49,241 bases of DNA, taken from the NCBI GenBank assembly GCA_946006945.1, contig CAMFZN010000003.1:1-49241 (forward strand), given 5' to 3'. The notes under the pieces are model-generated. The model was not told the DNA's origin. It ran no database searches and saw only the letters and a list, made by a program, of their open reading frames with translations. The position numbers and the translations under genes were made by a program. Each line of letters opens with the position of its first letter. Position 1 is the first letter of the stretch. The stretch comes from an uncultured Clostridia bacterium (GTDB lineage: Bacteria > Bacillota > Clostridia > Peptostreptococcales > Anaerovoracaceae). Positions 24,317 through 30,274 of this stretch are shown here, piece by piece.

Positions 24317-25075
24317 ATGTATAACGAATCATACGAATTAATGACCGCGGCGGCGGTAAAGAAGGTAGACTTTCTTAAGAAAAACCCTACCGGATACATT
24401 CTTCTTTCGATTATCGCCGGTGCGTTTATCGGACTCGGTGTAATGATAATGAGCGTGACAGGAGCGTTTGCTTCCGGCACGCCATATGTAAAGCTGGCCA
24501 TGGGTGCAGTATTTGCATCTGCCCTGAGCCTTGTTGTGATGGCGGGCGGCGAGCTGTTCACGGGCAATAATATGTCTGTTTTTGCCGGATTTCTAAGAAA
24601 GAAGGTGCCAGCGGGAGATATGCTCAGGCTCTGGGGTGTATGCTTCGCAGGCAACTGGGCAGGCTCGCTTCTGATAGCGGGGCTGTTTCTTGCAGCGAAC
24701 ATTCCTTCTGATGCAGTAGGTGACTTCATGGTTCTTTCGTCGCTAGCAAAGGTAAGCATGGGGCCTGCAGTGCTTTTTGCGAGGGCTGTTTTCTGCAACA
24801 TCATGGTCTGTCTGGGAGTCTGGTGCACATTCAGATGCAAGAGCGAAAGCGGCAAGCTGATAATGATATTCTGGTGCATTCTCATATTTGTTGCATGCGG
24901 CGGAGAGCACACAGTTGCGAACATGACAATGCTCACCGTAGGGCTGGCAAAAGGCGGGATTGCTGTTTCCGGATATTTCTACAATATCCTTCTTGCGGCG
25001 ATCGGCAATATTGTCGGCGGTGCGCTGTGCATCGCACTTCCATATCATCTGATTGGTAAGGAGAAGAATAATTGA
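24317..25075 (+). CDS. Formate/nitrite transporter family channel
   Basis: Pentameric membrane channel family for formate, nitrite, hydrosulfide or other small monovalent anions. The 252 residues carry six hydrophobic helices. Family landmarks are GGELFTGNNM, FAGNWAGSL, FCNIMVCLGVW and the central-histidine motif GGEHTVANM (usually EHSVANM). In a fermenter, formate export or import is plausible, but the substrate cannot be fixed from sequence. The ATG lies one base after the pgi stop, with AGGAG overlapping the end of pgi. Confidence 0.88.
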   Translation: MYNESYELMTAAAVKKVDFLKKNPTGYILLSIIAGAFIGLGVMIMSVTGAFASGTPYVKLAMGAVFASALSLVVMAGGELFTGNNMSVFAGFLRKKVPAGDMLRLWGVCFAGNWAGSLLIAGLFLAANIPSDAVGDFMVLSSLAKVSMGPAVLFARAVFCNIMVCLGVWCTFRCKSESGKLIMIFWCILIFVACGGEHTVANMTMLTVGLAKGGIAVSGYFYNILLAAIGNIVGGALCIALPYHLIGKEKNN

Positions 25076-26118
25076 CTGAAATAAAGAAACCTGAAAGAAT
25101 ATGGCTCTTCGATAATGCGAAGGCTGTTCTGATGTTACTTGTCGTACTGGGCCACATGTTCTCCAGCTGCATTGGGGAATCTCGGGCGATAAGAATGTCT
25201 ACACTTTGGATATATACATTTCATATGCCGGCATTTGTATTCATCTCCGGTCTGCTTCACAAGAGGAACAGACCGGATTCTTCTTTGAGATGGGACAAGG
25301 CTGTCGGCTTTCTGCTGTGCGGTCTGGCGCTGAGATACATGAATTATTTCCTCAGACTGCTGATGGGGCAGCATCCGCATCCTCATATCATCTATGAGGC
25401 GGGAATACCTTGGTATCTTTTCGTTATGGCGGAATACGAGGTGTTCTTCTGGCTCATAAGAAAATGCGATGCGAAGAAAGTGATTATCATCGCTCTCGCT
25501 GCCAGCCTGGTCTGCGGATATTTCCCATGGATTAACGACAACTTCTGCTTCGCGAAGTTCATTAATTTCATGCCGTTCTATGCGGCGGGCTACTACCTCG
25601 AGCCCGCAAAGGTTGCGGAATGGACGAGAGACAAGAGGATTCGCGCGGCATCCTGGGTTGTGATGGCAGGTTCTTATGCGCTATGCATGGCGGCGCCGTG
25701 GAGAGCCTACAGCTTCAGGAAATGCTTCACTGGAAGACGAAGTTATGAATTTCTGGCCAATGCGCTGAAGCCGCTTCTTGGCGGTGACGCTCCGGCCTAC
25801 GAGCTTGGCTGGCTGATTCGCCTTGCCTGCATTATTTTTGCATCAGTCCTCGTAATATCTGTACTCGGCATATTGCCTGACAGACCTCTGGGATATGTGT
25901 CGACAATAGGCTCAAGGACACTTAATATATATTTCTGGCACAGGATTATCTGCTATGCGTTCGTACAGTACAATGTGTACGCACTGGCAGGATCTGATAT
26001 TGTCTATACTGCGATTGGTTTTGCCATGACGGCACTGCTTGCGCTTCCTGTATTCGGGCATCCTGCGAACGATATTCTCGCGTGGAGCAAAAAGTGCTTG
26101 CAATCTTCTCGCAAATAA
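25072..26118 (+). CDS. Membrane acyltransferase (acyltransferase-3/fucose 4-O-acetylase type)
   Basis: Integral membrane O-acyltransferases of this family move acetyl groups to sugars of surface polymers. The 348-residue protein has about ten hydrophobic helices and opens with the family signature WLFDNAKAVLMLLVVLGHMF, whose His is the conserved catalytic candidate, followed by IYTFHMPAFVFISGL, also typical of the YcfT/fucose 4-O-acetylase branch. The start is TTG at 25072, supported by AAGGAG 8 bases upstream; it overlaps the channel gene's stop. Its last bases contain the -35 box for the ribosomal operon. Acetylation of the Fuc4N-containing polymer is a plausible role but inferred. Confidence 0.8.
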   Translation: MTEIKKPERIWLFDNAKAVLMLLVVLGHMFSSCIGESRAIRMSTLWIYTFHMPAFVFISGLLHKRNRPDSSLRWDKAVGFLLCGLALRYMNYFLRLLMGQHPHPHIIYEAGIPWYLFVMAEYEVFFWLIRKCDAKKVIIIALAASLVCGYFPWINDNFCFAKFINFMPFYAAGYYLEPAKVAEWTRDKRIRAASWVVMAGSYALCMAAPWRAYSFRKCFTGRRSYEFLANALKPLLGGDAPAYELGWLIRLACIIFASVLVISVLGILPDRPLGYVSTIGSRTLNIYFWHRIICYAFVQYNVYALAGSDIVYTAIGFAMTALLALPVFGHPANDILAWSKKCLQSSRK

Positions 26119-26125
26119 GTATAAT
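26098..26125 (+). promoter_or_regulatory. Promoter of rpsF-ssb-rpsR
   Basis: -35 TTGCAA (26098-26103), 16-base spacer and -10 TATAAT (26120-26125). The -35 and part of the spacer are inside the last codons of the acyltransferase gene. The same -35/spacer/-10 combination recurs at 27343-27370. Confidence 0.75.
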
Positions 26126-26132
26126 AATATGG

Positions 26133-26180
26133 CGTCTGTATGTACGGACGTCAACCTGCACACTCAATCCGGGGTGTGCC
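26133..26180 (+). promoter_or_regulatory. Structured rpsF leader, probable S6:S18 binding site
   Basis: Two hairpins lie between the promoter and rpsF. The first is CGTCTGTA/TACGGACG (26133-26140 with 26143-26150). The second is GCACAC/GTGTGC (26158-26163 with 26174-26179), with the loop TCAATCCGGG containing CCG. Known S6:S18 leader elements use a hairpin with an exposed CCG to bind the S6:S18 pair and repress their own operon. The match here is by eye, so the assignment is likely but not proven. Confidence 0.6.
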
Positions 26181-26205
26181 ATCTAGTCCATAGGAGGTGA
26201 AAAAC

Positions 26206-26493
26206 ATGAGAGATTATGAGGTTTTATTCGTGCTTGATCCTGCACTTGACGAGGCGTCAAAGAATGCAATGATCGAGAATGTCAAGGGAATCATCAACAA
26301 TGGCGGAGAGGCTTCAGAGGCTGATGTTTGGGGTGAGAGAAAGCTTGCTTACTCAATCAACAAGAAGAACGACGGATTCTACGTTGTTATCCCATTCAAG
26401 GCTGACGCTGATCTCCCTAAGGAGCTTGACAGAAGACTCAGAATTAACGAGTCTGTTATGAGACACATCATCGTTTGCAATGATGAGAACTAG
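26206..26493 (+). CDS. rpsF: 30S ribosomal protein S6
   Basis: Small-subunit protein that binds 16S rRNA together with S18. The 95-residue product has the usual length and motifs: MRDYEVLFVLDP start, NGGEASEADVWGERKLAY, NKKNDGFYVV and RLRINESVMRHIIV. ATG 26206 is chosen with AGGAGG 8 bases upstream; an in-frame GTG at 26197 overlaps that site and is rejected. It is followed by ssb and rpsR, a conserved order in Bacillota. Confidence 0.97.
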   Translation: MRDYEVLFVLDPALDEASKNAMIENVKGIINNGGEASEADVWGERKLAYSINKKNDGFYVVIPFKADADLPKELDRRLRINESVMRHIIVCNDEN

Positions 26494-26515
26494 TCTGTAG
26501 AAAGGCGGGTGTAGT

Positions 26516-26977
26516 ATGAATCAGGTTGTATTAATTGGAAGACTTGCTAATGACCCTGAACTGAGTTATACGCCTAACAATCAGACTGCAGTATGTCGCT
26601 TCACACTTGCAGTTAGCAGAATGAGAAGAGAAGACCCTGCTGATTTCATTAGAATTACGGTATGGGGCAAGCAGGCTGAGAACTGTGAGAGATATCTTTC
26701 GAAGGGCCGTCAGGCGGCTGTTCATGGAAGAATCCAGACAGGAAGCTATACTAACAGAGAAGGTGCGAAGGTTTACACAACAGAGGTTGTAGCCCAGAAC
26801 GTTGAGTTCCTCGGTGGAGGAAACGGCGGCAATGGAGGCGAGAGCTTCGGCGGCGGCAGAAATGCTGTTCCACCACAGTTCACACAGGAGCCTGCGCACA
26901 ACCCGGAGCCTGCATTCGGCGGCTTTGAGCCAATGCCGGATTCATTCCAGGCTGCTGAGGACGATATTCCATTTTAA
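26516..26977 (+). CDS. ssb: Single-stranded DNA-binding protein
   Basis: Binds ssDNA during replication, repair and recombination. The 153 residues consist of an OB fold (about 1-105: MNQVVLIGRLANDPELSYTP, FTLAVSR, DFIRITVWGKQAENCERYL), a Gly-rich and Pro-rich flexible linker (107-140) and the protein-docking tip DDIPF at the C-terminus. AAAGGCGGG precedes the ATG. Its position between rpsF and rpsR is standard. Confidence 0.97.
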   Translation: MNQVVLIGRLANDPELSYTPNNQTAVCRFTLAVSRMRREDPADFIRITVWGKQAENCERYLSKGRQAAVHGRIQTGSYTNREGAKVYTTEVVAQNVEFLGGGNGGNGGESFGGGRNAVPPQFTQEPAHNPEPAFGGFEPMPDSFQAAEDDIPF

Positions 26978-26995
26978 AGAAAGGGGAAAGCACGG

Positions 26996-27238
26996 ATGTT
27001 TAACAAGAACAACAAGCGCGGCGGAGTAAGAAGAAGAAAAGTATGCCAGTTCTGCGCTGACAAGGACAAGAAGATAGACTACAAGGACGTTGAGACTCTC
27101 AGAAGATACACAACTGAGAGAGGAAAGATTCTCCCAAGAAGAGTAACAGGAACTTGTGCTATGCACCAGAGAGCTGTTGCAAGAGAGATCAAGAGAGCAA
27201 GAGTTGTTGCACTCCTTCCATTCGACGCAGAGCTCTAA
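26996..27238 (+). CDS. rpsR: 30S ribosomal protein S18
   Basis: Small-subunit protein partner of S6. The 80-residue protein is basic, with [40 protein letters not shown] and [20 protein letters not shown]. The CxxC plus a later Cys and His look like the zinc-binding type (C+) of S18. AAAGGGGAAAG lies upstream of the ATG. A terminator follows within 30 bases. Confidence 0.97.
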   Translation: MFNKNNKRGGVRRRKVCQFCADKDKKIDYKDVETLRRYTTERGKILPRRVTGTCAMHQRAVAREIKRARVVALLPFDAEL

Positions 27239-27263
27239 GTCTTAGAGAACATAAGTCACCAAT

Positions 27264-27300
27264 ACACCTGCAGGACACACCTGCGGGTGTTTTCTTTTTT
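27264..27300 (+). terminator. Terminator after rpsR
   Basis: ACACCTGCAGG (27264-27274) pairs with CCTGCGGGTGT (27280-27290), 11 pairs including one T-G, around a 5-base loop, followed by TTTCTTTTTT. Confidence 0.92.
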
Positions 27301-27342
27301 GTGCTGAATGTGTGATATTTCGACAAACTGAGGCTGATTGTA

Positions 27343-27370
27343 TTGCAAAAGAAGGCTCTCGTTGTATAAT
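27343..27370 (+). promoter_or_regulatory. Promoter ahead of the cyclodeaminase gene
   Basis: -35 TTGCAA (27343-27348), 16-base spacer and -10 TATAAT (27365-27370), about 55 bases before the ATG at 27425. It follows the rpsR terminator and starts a new same-strand group that runs to 29786. Confidence 0.72.
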
Positions 27371-27424
27371 AAATCAGACTTAAGTATGGAAGATATTCAG
27401 GATATATAAGACAAGGAGATACAG

Positions 27425-28033
27425 ATGTTCAGAGAAGTAACAATTGGAGACTGGTTCGCAGATCTAAAGTCAGATTCACCTGCTCCGGGCGGCGGAGGAG
27501 TTGCTGCCATGAGTGGAGCGAACGGAATCGCGCTTATCATGATGGTTGCCAATCATACCATTGGCAAGGAGAAATATGCAGAATACGAGGCAGGCTGCAT
27601 CTCGGCAATTGAGGAATGCGAGACTCTTCTTCAGAGAATGATAGACGGCATAGGCAATGACAAGACAGCATTTGAGAAGGTTACATGCGCTTATTCACTG
27701 CCAAGAAGCACGGATGAGGAGAAAGCGGAGCGTTCGAGAATTATTGCAGAGGCAAGTGTCGGTGCAGCTGAAGCGCCGCTTGCAGTGATGAGGGATGCTG
27801 TAAGAGGACTCGAGCTTGCGAAGAGTCTTCTTGGTGCATCGAATCCTAACCTTGCAAGTGACATATATGTGGCAGCACTCAATCTGACCTGTGCATGCAG
27901 ATCGGCAAAATACAATGTCGATGCCAATATGTCGGGGATTCGCAGGAAGGATGAGGCTCTAGCTGAGTCCATGGCTTCCGAGGCTGAGACTCTGATGACA
28001 AGAATGAATGAGCTTGAGTCGGGAATTCTCTAG
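27425..28033 (+). CDS. fchA: Cyclodeaminase/cyclohydrolase family protein (formimidoyl-THF cyclodeaminase type)
   Basis: Family members convert 5-formimino-tetrahydrofolate to 5,10-methenyl-THF, or hydrolyse methenyl-THF, feeding one-carbon metabolism. The 202-residue, all-helical protein has the usual stand-alone length. The signature DSPAPGGGGVAAMSGANG lies near residue 17, and ASNPNLASDIYVAALNLTCA corresponds to the conserved SDxxVA region that lines the folate site. AAGGAG lies 5 bases before the ATG. No formiminotransferase, histidine or purine degradation gene is next to it, so the substrate is not fixed by context. Confidence 0.85.
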   Translation: MFREVTIGDWFADLKSDSPAPGGGGVAAMSGANGIALIMMVANHTIGKEKYAEYEAGCISAIEECETLLQRMIDGIGNDKTAFEKVTCAYSLPRSTDEEKAERSRIIAEASVGAAEAPLAVMRDAVRGLELAKSLLGASNPNLASDIYVAALNLTCACRSAKYNVDANMSGIRRKDEALAESMASEAETLMTRMNELESGIL

Positions 28034-28048
28034 TGCGAGGGGATGAAC

Positions 28049-28837
28049 ATGTATATCGATTATACAAGATCTCTTATCATTATTGCTGTTGTACCGGCAA
28101 TAGCACTGATGGTCTATATTTTCTCAAAGGACAAGGTGGAGAAGGAGCCTGCAGGGCTGCTCCTTAAACTGGCGCTGCTTGGAGTGGTATCTACATTTCT
28201 TGCAACCGCGACTGAATGGCTTGGTTCTCTGCTCATAAGCGGTCTTGGGGCAAAGACTCTGGCATATATGGTGGTTGAGAATTTCATCGTGGTCGGGCTC
28301 AGCGAGGAGTTCTTCAAATATATCGTGATGAAGAAGGCCACGTGGAACGATAAGGCCTTTAACTATACCTTCGACGCTGTGGTATATGCCGTATTTGTAT
28401 CGCTTGGTTTTGCACTGTGGGAGAATATTCTCTACAGCTTCTCGTACGGCATGACGACAGCTCTCGTCAGAGCGGTTACATCCATACCGGGACATGCAAC
28501 CTTCGGAGTGTTCATGGGACTTTACTACGGCCTGGCCAAAAAAGCAGATGTCGAGGGCAGAGGTGCTGTGAGCAAGTCGTACAGGCTAATGGCAGTCGTG
28601 ATTCCTGTTCTGCTTCACGGGGCGTATGACTTCATTGCCTCGTGCAAAGGAATTCTGTCGACAATTGTATTCATTGGTTTCATAGCAGTCCTGTTCTTCT
28701 CGGCGTTCAGAAGTGTCAACAGAATGTCAGAAAGAGATTCTGTTCTTATTTCAGCTGATGACACACCTGTTTCAGAGACAGAGGGCGACGAGAACTGTTC
28801 AGCTCAAGCAGGAAAGCATTATTTAGATAAAGAATAA
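28049..28837 (+). CDS. PrsW-family intramembrane metalloprotease
   Basis: PrsW proteins are membrane-embedded proteases; in Bacillus one cuts the anti-sigma factor RsiW. The 262-residue protein has about eight hydrophobic helices and the metal/catalytic motifs GLSEEFFKY (EExxK), LGFALWENI (FxxxE), GHATFGVFMG and LLHGAYDF. ATG 28049 is preferred over the ATG two codons earlier because GAGGGG then has a 6-base spacing. The C-terminal 40 residues are a hydrophilic acidic tail. No sigma or anti-sigma gene is adjacent, so the substrate is unknown; the two small membrane proteins downstream are candidates to consider. Confidence 0.87.
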   Translation: MYIDYTRSLIIIAVVPAIALMVYIFSKDKVEKEPAGLLLKLALLGVVSTFLATATEWLGSLLISGLGAKTLAYMVVENFIVVGLSEEFFKYIVMKKATWNDKAFNYTFDAVVYAVFVSLGFALWENILYSFSYGMTTALVRAVTSIPGHATFGVFMGLYYGLAKKADVEGRGAVSKSYRLMAVVIPVLLHGAYDFIASCKGILSTIVFIGFIAVLFFSAFRSVNRMSERDSVLISADDTPVSETEGDENCSAQAGKHYLDKE

Positions 28838-28851
28838 CAAGGAGTAAAACG

Positions 28852-29367
28852 ATGGTACTAGAAAAGAAAAGCATAGGGATGTGTATCCTTCTGTCGGTAA
28901 TAACCTGCGGAATCTATTCTCTTTACTGGGTCTATACTCTGCAGGAAGATACTAACAGACTGACAATGAATAATACAGAGCCTACAGGAGGCATGGTTGT
29001 TCTGCTGGACATTGTAACCTGCGGAATCTATGGCGTATACTGGAGCTATAGACAGGGTGAGAAGATTGACAGATACTACGCATCGAGAGGAGACTCGACA
29101 AATACGAATCTCGGACTTCTGTATCTCTGCCTTTTCATCGCCAGCTATTTCGTCGGCTTTGGAATTCTGATCGGACTTGCACTGATGCAGGACAAGGTTA
29201 ACTGCATGATCGACGAAAGATCAGGATATTCAGGAGGCCAGACAGGCGGAGTATACAGAAGCGCGGATTTCTCCGGGAAGTCATCTGCGCCGGAAGAGTC
29301 TCATCACCACGACGACAGTCTCGATGTTGTCATCATCGAGGAGGACGATGTCGAGGTAGAGAAGTAA
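28852..29367 (+). CDS. DUF4234 membrane protein
   Basis: A 171-residue membrane protein of unknown function. The family motif occurs twice, as SVITCGIYSLYWVY and DIVTCGIYGVYWSY, each at the end of a hydrophobic helix, so the fold is probably an internal duplication. A third hydrophobic stretch is LLYLCLFIASYFVGFGILIG. The last 45 residues are hydrophilic, with HHHDD and many acidic residues. It lies 14 bases after the PrsW gene with AAGGAG upstream of its ATG. Confidence 0.82.
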   Translation: MVLEKKSIGMCILLSVITCGIYSLYWVYTLQEDTNRLTMNNTEPTGGMVVLLDIVTCGIYGVYWSYRQGEKIDRYYASRGDSTNTNLGLLYLCLFIASYFVGFGILIGLALMQDKVNCMIDERSGYSGGQTGGVYRSADFSGKSSAPEESHHHDDSLDVVIIEEDDVEVEK

Positions 29368-29384
29368 TAGTTCGGGAGATTGGA

Positions 29385-29786
29385 ATGACTTCGGAAGGCA
29401 AATCGACTGAAATGATCAAAAAGAGAATCGGAAGGGTTGCAGTCACAGCAGCCCTTCTTCTCACTGCGGGAATTCTATACTACCTTGAGCTTAAGTACAT
29501 CGGCTATGGCATCAGGTGTCCGTTCGAGAGGCTTACGGGTTACAGGTGCCCGGGCTGCGGTGTTACGAGCATGGCGCTATGCCTCATTAGAGGGGATCTG
29601 GAGGGAGCGTGGAATTCAAATCAGCTGACATTCATGCTTCTGCCGTTCTATGCATATCTTATGCTGAGGCTTGCATCGGGATACATCAGGACGGGAAGGA
29701 CTGAGCTGCCGGGCAGAATGACTGCTGTGATATGGGTGATTATTGTTTCATATTTAGCTTTTGGCATATGGAGAAATCTTGTATAA
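29385..29786 (+). CDS. DUF2752 membrane protein
   Basis: A 133-residue membrane protein of unknown function with about three helices. The family signature is clear: RCPFERLTGYRCPGCGVTSM, four cysteines that could bind a metal or form disulfides on the outer side, followed by NQLTFMLLPFYAYL. DUF2752 and DUF4234 genes often occur together, as here. GGGAG lies 6 bases before the ATG. The stop codon overlaps a TATAAT sequence. Confidence 0.83.
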   Translation: MTSEGKSTEMIKKRIGRVAVTAALLLTAGILYYLELKYIGYGIRCPFERLTGYRCPGCGVTSMALCLIRGDLEGAWNSNQLTFMLLPFYAYLMLRLASGYIRTGRTELPGRMTAVIWVIIVSYLAFGIWRNLV

Positions 29787-29880
29787 TGAGGTATAATGTA
29801 AGTACGAAGGGAGCTTTGCGAGATCTCGAGCAAGGCGATTTGCCTAAAGTAAAAAATTTTTTAAAAATTTTTTAAAAAAT
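29787..29880 (+). other. Intergenic structured and A/T-tract segment before the tRNA-Lys promoter
   Basis: No gene is seen. TATAAT boxes occur at 29782-29787 and 29792-29797 without good -35 boxes. Downstream, GCTTTGC (29813-29819) can pair with GCAAGGC (29830-29836), and AGGC/GCCT (29833-29845) is an alternative hairpin. A pure A/T block of alternating A- and T-runs (29851-29880) ends two bases before the tRNA-Lys -35 box, where an UP element would lie. Confidence 0.4.
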
Positions 29881-29882
29881 GC

Positions 29883-29911
29883 TTGACGACACAACTATCC
29901 GGTGTTATTAT
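29883..29911 (+). promoter_or_regulatory. Promoter of tRNA-Lys
   Basis: -35 TTGACG (29883-29888), 17-base spacer and -10 TATTAT (29906-29911), about 34 bases before the mature tRNA end. The A/T block directly upstream probably adds UP-element strength. Confidence 0.78.
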
Positions 29912-29945
29912 AAACAAGCGGTCGCGAGAGCGGCCTGAAAGATAA

Positions 29946-30021
29946 GGACGATTAGCTCAGCTGGCAGAGCACCTGACTCTTAATCAGGGTGTCCAGGGTT
30001 CGAACCCCTGATCGTCCACCA
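29946..30021 (+). tRNA. tRNA-Lys (anticodon CTT)
   Basis: Acceptor GGACGAT (29946-29952) pairs with ATCGTCC (30011-30017), the discriminator is A30018 and CCA is encoded. D arm GCTC/GAGC; anticodon stem CCTGA/TCAGG with loop CTCTTAA gives anticodon CTT at 29979-29981, reading AAG, the main lysine codon in this window. The T arm CAGGG/CCCTG carries TTCGAAC. It has its own promoter and terminator, so it is a single-gene transcript. Confidence 0.97.
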
Positions 30022-30025
30022 CTTA

Positions 30026-30054
30026 ACCGCAATCACAGAGATTGCGGTTTTTTT
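30026..30054 (+). terminator. Terminator after tRNA-Lys
   Basis: ACCGCAATC (30026-30034) pairs with GATTGCGGT (30040-30048) around ACAGA, running into a T-tract to 30054. Confidence 0.93.
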
Positions 30055-30274
30055 ATTGTCTTTATTGATATCGGCTTGAAATGGAGAGGATAGAGGCGAT
30101 AAAAGGGCAAATAACATTGAAATGACAGACATTTTAGTGTACTATTCAAATGTATAATTATAGTTAGAAACACTATGACATTTTTTGACGTGTTTAAATT
30201 TTAGTTCGCCTGAATGAATCAGGAATCGGCTTCCGAGGTGTTTGGATGCGGACAGAATCAGGGAGGTATTTATA
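30055..30274 (+). promoter_or_regulatory. Long 5' region of the acidic zinc-ribbon gene, with a -10 box
   Basis: About 220 bases without a gene. TATAAT lies at 30153-30158 and would start a leader of roughly 110 nt, but the matching -35 region is weak. I see no riboswitch or strong hairpin in it. GGGAGG at 30261-30266 sets the start of the next gene. Confidence 0.45.

Noticed and set aside
24157-24936. 259-codon open frame on the minus strand across the channel gene
   Set aside because: It is antisense to a well-recognised formate/nitrite channel, has no ribosome-binding site and its composition is that of a reverse-frame shadow.
29851-29880. A/T palindromic runs as an intrinsic terminator
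   Set aside because: The stem would be made only of A-T pairs and directly abuts the tRNA promoter, which fits an UP element better.
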